A DNA stretch of 9,610 nt from Oscillospiraceae bacterium. Lineage in GTDB: Bacteria > Bacillota > Clostridia > Oscillospirales > Ruminococcaceae. The number at the start of each line of letters is the position of its first letter. The first letter of the stretch is position 1. The notes beneath the pieces are model-generated. The model saw only the letters and a list, made by a program, of their open reading frames with translations, did not search any database and had not been told where the DNA came from. Made by a program: the position numbers and the translations under genes. Shown here piece after piece: positions 7,101 through 9,610 of this stretch. The DNA is taken from positions 1 through 9,610 of the forward strand of contig WQXP01000028.1 of the NCBI GenBank assembly GCA_009784765.1, read 5' to 3'.

Positions 7101-7283
7101 GGCGGTTCGGGCAAAGAGAACGACAGCGAAATCAGCGATGTAAGCGGCGATGATGTCGCGGCGGTTCTTGCGGAAATCGGGATTGAAGTTGACACCTCTC
7201 CTGAAAGCGACTCTGACGACGCAGTCGATACAGGCGGCGTGGAAGACGTGTATGACGGATATGACAGCGACTATTTCAGTTGA
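4173..7283 (+). CDS. YfhO-family polytopic membrane protein (GT-C glycosyltransferase fold)
   Basis: A 1036-residue protein. AAAGGA at 4160-4165 is seven bases before the ATG. Residues 19-500 hold about twelve to thirteen helices, then comes a large external domain (about 500-930), one final helix (about 936-961) and an acidic cytoplasmic tail. YfhO hallmarks are L-D-M-N-A-Q-Y at 55-61 (D56 is the likely GT-C catalytic acid), N-P-M-W-L-D at 169-174 and N-W-L-P-Y-R-Y at 369-375. The external part ends in a beta domain with S-I-P-V-E-P-G-W at 841-848, the usual YfhO 'ip.s.GW' pattern. In B. subtilis, YfhO acts with CsbB to place a sugar from a lipid carrier onto lipoteichoic acid outside the cell; pairing with the upstream enzyme suggests the same role here. 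The tail (about 962-1036) is rich in D, E, S and G and is unusual. The stop codon lies inside the first heptad repeat. The acceptor polymer is inferred. Confidence 0.88.
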   Translation: MTKFTLRNPLPAIRKFFRDYPQIWVSFCISFVGMLVAYLIFGIWPMPRGMSVLCLDMNAQYVYYHIYMRDALFWGGGESILYSWGRNFSGEYVGTIGYYLFSPFNLIAWLVPLRFITEGLLLMILTKIGSAAAAMAIYLSVWRKFSPSTTIMFSVMYALSAYNMIQTMNPMWLDAVIMLPLIVLGIEALLKDGKFKLLAFALTYTIITNFYIGLMVCIFAALYFVYYALTSRRLNVGGNWKVIGKRTGIFAAVAICSALMSAFILLPVYSSLSLGKFDFTVPDYSLRASFTMFDMTRKMFLNSYDTVRNDGLPALYVGTLALIMLPVYLFCTRIRRVRRFGGIALLLALIMSMMVTPIDMLWHGGQVPNWLPYRYAFMFGFLMLAFGAEAFERLKTVSRGVIGAGVVFFGTILLYWQRADTVYPDLGRDGRDVFEFFTAVLPAAIALGIFAAIVILGKRHLDISAKGKGKINVVTFALICLVSVEMGFSAGYAIFAQNTDITYSTRGSFDSMHITREVTDELNREMAANGEFMRMEKHYMRSANDAMALRMRGVTHSTSVMNNNALYVMRHFGYLARTHSARYWGATPVTDDLFAFRYILDSTTNERSHGTIINRERITVFDNHDALPIAYLVDMKTQGFTVAEWDVFGNQTRLLANMLGEDDFPLFIRQHWDDKAPDNLELQNNLSDGYMGYRRTEGSTGNAHIEYTFTSDRDGELFMYFPTIYDHSRATNLWLQRYHEDGSSNGGPVFVGQMYDSDHHHIQRIGKFSEGERFMITVSLQPGVDAMFFNDEIFVFVDTERLAREVARVHENNAGSTFTAVNDRHLRITTNHSEEQLLFTSIPVEPGWRAFIDGKEVSLEGVINWKESVPVEPKSTWDNIKEFFVQFFALYEVDEEGRRIVEPVEMHDVDAYGFLALTVPAGQHTVELKFFPNMMPVGISLSFVGLAGILLLIAATCGFGFNRKAVAASDSKPTEDGGSGKENDSEISDVSGDDVAAVLAEIGIEVDTSPESDSDDAVDTGGVEDVYDGYDSDYFS

Positions 7284-7337
7284 CAATTGACGACAGTTGA
7301 CAATTGACAATTGATAATTGACAGTTGGGGGTTGGGG
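7279..7337 (+). repeat. Heptanucleotide tandem array, RTTGACA units (array 1)
   Basis: Reading in sevens: GTTGACA, ATTGACG, a 3-base ACA, then GTTGACA, ATTGACA, ATTGATA, ATTGACA and two GTTGGGG units. The first unit contains the TGA stop of the YfhO gene. The array fills half of the gap between that gene and mfd, and no terminator is seen there. Four units contain exact TTGACA (7280, 7297, 7304, 7318). Part of it (7303-7327) is an inverted copy of array 2 inside mfd. Confidence 0.9.
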
Positions 7338-7347
7338 AGGAAAGAAT
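7318..7347 (+). promoter_or_regulatory. Candidate sigma-A-type promoter for mfd built from the repeat array
   Basis: The last exact TTGACA (7318-7323) is followed 18 bases later by AAGAAT (7342-7347), which matches four of six positions of TATAAT. The -35 is perfect but comes for free with the repeat unit, and the -10 is poor. Transcription would begin near 7354, inside the short leader ORF. The other TTGACA units have no matching -10 at 16-18 bases. Confidence 0.22.
7336..7340 (+). promoter_or_regulatory. Strong Shine-Dalgarno (GGAGG) without a clear large gene start
   Basis: GGAGGAAAG follows the last GTTGGGG repeat unit. Starts within range are ATG 7346 (stops after two codons), GTG 7351 (15 codons) and ATG 7355 (11 codons). 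The mfd ATG at 7402 is too far away and has no such site of its own, so this site probably drives a leader ORF. Confidence 0.5.
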
Positions 7348-7350
7348 GTC

Positions 7351-7398
7351 GTGAATGAAATCAAAATTGAGGATTTGCGTGAGTCAATAGCGGTATAA
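7351..7398 (+). CDS. Possible 15-residue leader peptide upstream of mfd
   Basis: GTG at 7351, ten bases after GGAGG, opens a 15-codon frame (M-N-E-I-K-I-E-D-L-R-E-S-I-A-V) ending in TAA three bases before the mfd ATG. It is in the same frame as mfd, separated only by TAA and AAC. Because the mfd start has no good ribosome site, reinitiation after this ORF could be how mfd is translated. It could equally be chance; nothing in the peptide is recognisable. Confidence 0.25.
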   Translation: MNEIKIEDLRESIAV

Positions 7399-7401
7399 AA
7401 C

Positions 7402-9610
7402 ATGAACTTTTTTCACAGTGCGGCGAATTTAATCCCTGCGTTTCATAAGCTTGCTAACCCCGGGAGTCTGCTCTCGGGGTTAAGCCGCGTACATAAGGCG
7501 CATTTTGCGGCAGTTTTAGCGATGGGGGAGGAGAACTCTGTCGCGCCGCTGTTGATTTTAGTCGAAACAGAATCCCAGGCCGCAAGAATGTGCGCAGACA
7601 TAAACGCATTAGCACAGAGGGAGATTGCCGCAGTTTTCCCCGGGCGGGACCCGATTGTGCAGGAGGCGGACGCACGCTCGAGTGAGTATGAACACCGCCG
7701 CATAGCGGTTCTCACGCAACTGTCAACTGTCAATTGTCAATTGTCAATTGTAATAGCTACGCCTGAAGCGGCGGCGCAAGAGACTTTCGCCCCTGCTGAT
7801 TTGCGTGAGAAGCTCTTGACGCTTAAAAAAGGTGACGAACTTGACACGGAGAAATTACTCACGGATTTAATACAGCGGGGCTATTCACGCACGGATTTGG
7901 TGGAAAGCCCGTCGCAGTTTTCGGTGCGGGGTTCGGTGATTGATGTGTTTCCTGTGAACTTGCCGCTCCCTGTGCGGCTTGACTTGTGGGGGGACGAGAT
8001 TGAGTCAATCGCGCTGTTTGACGCAGTGAGCCAGCGGCGCGGCGGCAAAATCGAGCAAGTTGTAATTGCCCCTGCACATGAGGAGCAAGGTTGCGCGACA
8101 CTCTATGAGTTTGTTCAGCACGTAATAATTTGCGAACATTGCGACCACCTTGCGTCTGAACACGCTGTTCCCGAAGAGCAGATTTATGCACGATTCGACA
8201 CGTTTTCACGGAGTGCGACAAGCGTGAACGTATCTGCTGTTAAAAAGTCGGCGTGGAATGGGGATTATAAGCTGCTCAGGGAAGAGCTGAGCGAACTGCT
8301 CAAAAACGGATATGCAGTCGTGATGTTTGGGGGAAGCGAAAGGGCGGCGCGTGGGCTTGCGTCGGATTTGCGGGACGACGGTCTGCCGGCGGACTATGCG
8401 AGCAAAGCTCCGCGAAAGATTTCCCTCAAGCATATTTATGTTATACCCGGTGCAATATCGGCAGGGTTCGATTACCCTGAGGCGAAATGCGCCTGTGTTA
8501 CCGTGAATACGGCAGGGGATTTTCGGCGCGGTGTGGACACGGCGCATGATATTGTAGGGAGCGGCGTCCACGACGCGCAGCGCGCCGAAGGCAAGCGAAG
8601 CCGCAAGAAAAACAAGTCTGAGGCTATTCGTGCGATTACAGACATTAGTGTCGGCGATTATGTTGTTCATGATAACTACGGAATCGGAATATTCGAGGGG
8701 GTTACCAAACTCACGACAGATGGGGCAAAGCGCGATTATATCAAGCTCAAATATGCGGGGAAAGACGTGCTTTATGTCCCTGTAACGCAGTTAGATTTTA
8801 TTGCGCGGTATATAGGCAACACGGATTCGGCGAATTTGAAGCTGTCTAAACTTAATACAGAGAGCTGGTTTAAGGCGCGGGCGAAAGTCAAGAAAGCGGT
8901 TGAGGAATTAGCGCAGGAGCTGATTGCGCTTTATGAGAAGCGTGCCAAAATCGAGGGACACGCTTTCCCGCGAGACTGCAGCTTACAGCGGGAGTTCGAG
9001 GAGGCATTCGGGTATATTGAAACAGACGACCAGCTCACTTGTATTGGGGAGCTGAAAAGCGATATGCAAAGCTCTCGCCCTATGGAGCGATTGCTATGCG
9101 GAGATGTGGGCTTCGGGAAGACGGAAGTCGCGCTTCGCGGCGCGTTCAAGTGCATTATGGACGGGAAACAAGTGGCGTTACTCTGCCCGACGACTGTGCT
9201 TGCGTGGCAACATTTCCAGACGGCTCTGCAAAGATTCGCGTCTTTGGAACTGCCAATCGAGATTGCGCTGTTGTCGCGATTCCGCTCTGCTAAGGAGCAA
9301 CGGGAAGTTCGCGCAGGGTTACTGTCGGGGAAGATTGATTTCGTAATAGGAACTCACGCCCTTGTGGCGAAGGATACACAGTTCAAGGATTTAGGGCTGC
9401 TGATTATCGACGAAGAACAGCGTTTCGGGGTTATGCAGAAGGAGCGGCTCAAGGAAACATTCGCGGGGGTTGACACGCTGACCCTTTCGGCGACGCCTAT
9501 TCCGCGAACGCTGAATATGGCTATGTCGGGCATTCGGGATATGAGTGTGATTGAAACGCCGCCTCATGACAGAATCCCCGTTACCACTTATGTGATTGAG
9601 CAGGAATACA
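7402..9610 (+). CDS. mfd: Transcription-repair coupling factor Mfd (3' end outside window)
   Basis: An open frame of 736 codons from ATG 7402 to the window end without stop or frameshift. Mfd is an ATP-driven DNA translocase that removes stalled RNA polymerase at lesions and recruits UvrA. The order is: UvrB-like N-terminal module (about 1-300; S-G-L-S at 26-29, S-E-Y-E-H-R-R at 94-100, S-V-R-G-S-V-I-D-V-F-P near 174-184), a middle domain, a basic linker (about 393-406), a CarD-like RNA polymerase-interaction domain from about 414 (V-G-D-Y-V-V-H-D-N-Y-G-I-G), and the RecG-like helicase domain with Walker A G-D-V-G-F-G-K-T (567-574), D-E-E-Q-R-F-G-V (670-677) and S-A-T-P-I-P-R-T (696-703). Its polymerase-binding domain begins some 50-70 residues earlier than in the E. 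coli protein, so the N-terminal part is compact. Residues 106-117 are encoded by a heptad repeat. An in-frame TAA at 7396 excludes longer starts; no good ribosome site precedes 7402. Confidence 0.95.
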   Translation, partial: MNFFHSAANLIPAFHKLANPGSLLSGLSRVHKAHFAAVLAMGEENSVAPLLILVETESQAARMCADINALAQREIAAVFPGRDPIVQEADARSSEYEHRRIAVLTQLSTVNCQLSIVIATPEAAAQETFAPADLREKLLTLKKGDELDTEKLLTDLIQRGYSRTDLVESPSQFSVRGSVIDVFPVNLPLPVRLDLWGDEIESIALFDAVSQRRGGKIEQVVIAPAHEEQGCATLYEFVQHVIICEHCDHLASEHAVPEEQIYARFDTFSRSATSVNVSAVKKSAWNGDYKLLREELSELLKNGYAVVMFGGSERAARGLASDLRDDGLPADYASKAPRKISLKHIYVIPGAISAGFDYPEAKCACVTVNTAGDFRRGVDTAHDIVGSGVHDAQRAEGKRSRKKNKSEAIRAITDISVGDYVVHDNYGIGIFEGVTKLTTDGAKRDYIKLKYAGKDVLYVPVTQLDFIARYIGNTDSANLKLSKLNTESWFKARAKVKKAVEELAQELIALYEKRAKIEGHAFPRDCSLQREFEEAFGYIETDDQLTCIGELKSDMQSSRPMERLLCGDVGFGKTEVALRGAFKCIMDGKQVALLCPTTVLAWQHFQTALQRFASLELPIEIALLSRFRSAKEQREVRAGLLSGKIDFVIGTHALVAKDTQFKDLGLLIIDEEQRFGVMQKERLKETFAGVDTLTLSATPIPRTLNMAMSGIRDMSVIETPPHDRIPVTTYVIEQEY
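7455..7482 (+). other. Strong hairpin inside the beginning of mfd
   Basis: TAACCCCGGGAG (7455-7466) and CTCTCGGGGTTA (7471-7482) can pair over 12 positions with one G-U, closing on a TCTG loop. The stem is GC-rich in the centre and there is no T run after it, so it is not a standard terminator. It encodes A-N-P-G-S-L-L-S-G-L within the conserved start of Mfd. It may slow early translation or shape the mRNA. Confidence 0.55.
7717..7748 (+). repeat. Heptanucleotide tandem array, TGTCAAY units, inside mfd (array 2)
   Basis: CAAC (7717-7720) is followed by four exact units: TGTCAAC, TGTCAAT, TGTCAAT, TGTCAAT. They are the reverse complement of array 1. Seven bases is not a multiple of three, yet the array stays open and encodes Q-L-S-T-V-N-C-Q-L-S-I-V (106-117) at the junction between S-E-Y-E-H-R-R-I-A-V-L and I-A-T-P-E-A-A of Mfd. 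It is therefore a repeat that has become part of an essential-type coding sequence. Confidence 0.9.

Larger units (their letters stand above)
7303..7748. repeat. 25-base inverted repeat flanking the 5' end of mfd
   Basis: The arm at 7303-7327 is the reverse complement of 7724-7748 at 24 of 25 positions; the single difference is the T of the ATTGATA unit (7315). The arms enclose 396 bases containing the leader region, the mfd start and its first 107 codons. The arms could pair in the transcript or act as recombination sites. They arise from two oppositely oriented heptad arrays and no transposase lies between them. Confidence 0.8.

Noticed and set aside
7279..7337. CRISPR array
   Set aside because: The units are seven bases long and directly adjacent with no spacers; this is a tandem microsatellite-like repeat.
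7394..7399. TATAAA as a -10 box for mfd
   Set aside because: The nearest TTGA-like -35 candidates are 13 or 21 bases away, and transcription would start after the ATG at 7402.
7351..7404. Longer mfd starting at GTG 7351
   Set aside because: An in-frame TAA at 7396-7398 separates it from the Mfd sequence, and the Mfd N-terminus looks complete from 7402.
9039..9346. Additional + strand frames of about 80 codons inside mfd
   Set aside because: They lie out of frame over the Walker A region of Mfd, where the main frame is conserved.
342..9463. Frequent TTCGCG hexamers across the window
   Set aside because: Most fall in frame as Phe-Ala (TTC GCG) or within common codons of membrane proteins; codon preference explains them better than a signal motif.

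Overview
The window looks like chromosomal DNA from an uncultivated or gut-type Clostridia (Bacillota) of moderate GC. This is inferred from the families present: an ABC-2 exporter with a DUF4097-type protein, a YfhO-type GT-C protein beside a CsbB/GtlA-type glycosyltransferase, and Mfd. Good Shine-Dalgarno sites and short repeats of the TTGACA heptad type also fit. Every supported gene is on the + strand and tightly packed. The longest non-coding stretch is 118 bases (7284-7401), so no gap exceeds 300 bases.

Region 1 (1-2879) is an exporter/envelope operon. It holds the 3' end of an ABC ATPase gene, its ABC-2 permease (ATGA overlap), a small two-helix membrane protein and a membrane-anchored DUF4097-like beta-repeat protein. 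A more A+T-rich two-gene PIN-domain cassette (VapC-like toxin plus probable antitoxin, 1225-1862) sits between the permease and the small membrane gene. It is joined by a 1-base gap on the left and a 4-base overlap on the right, so it has no visible promoter of its own.

Region 2 (2904-3228) is also A+T-richer and looks like the remains of a second toxin-antitoxin unit. An intact 57-residue ORF is followed by a 53-residue ORF. The latter keeps a P-loop start resembling zeta-type kinases, with a damaged Walker A, joined to what looks like a zeta C-terminal tail; the catalytic middle is missing.

Region 3 (3216-7283) is a two-gene glycosylation unit. A family-2 glycosyltransferase with two C-terminal helices (CsbB/GtlA type) would make a polyprenyl-phosphate-linked sugar. 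A 1036-residue YfhO-family GT-C protein would transfer that sugar to a cell-surface polymer such as lipoteichoic acid. A weak hairpin with a T-rich tail between them may reduce expression of the second gene.

Region 4 (7279-9610) is mfd, the transcription-repair coupling factor, cut off by the window end. The most unusual signal is a pair of heptanucleotide arrays. One (RTTGACA units) begins in the stop codon of the YfhO gene and fills the intergenic space. The other (TGTCAAY units, opposite orientation) lies inside the mfd reading frame and encodes residues 106-117. Together they give a 25-base inverted repeat with one mismatch flanking the 5' end of mfd. The upstream array contains several exact TTGACA (-35-like) hexamers and is followed by a strong but orphan Shine-Dalgarno and a 15-codon leader ORF that stops three bases before the mfd ATG.
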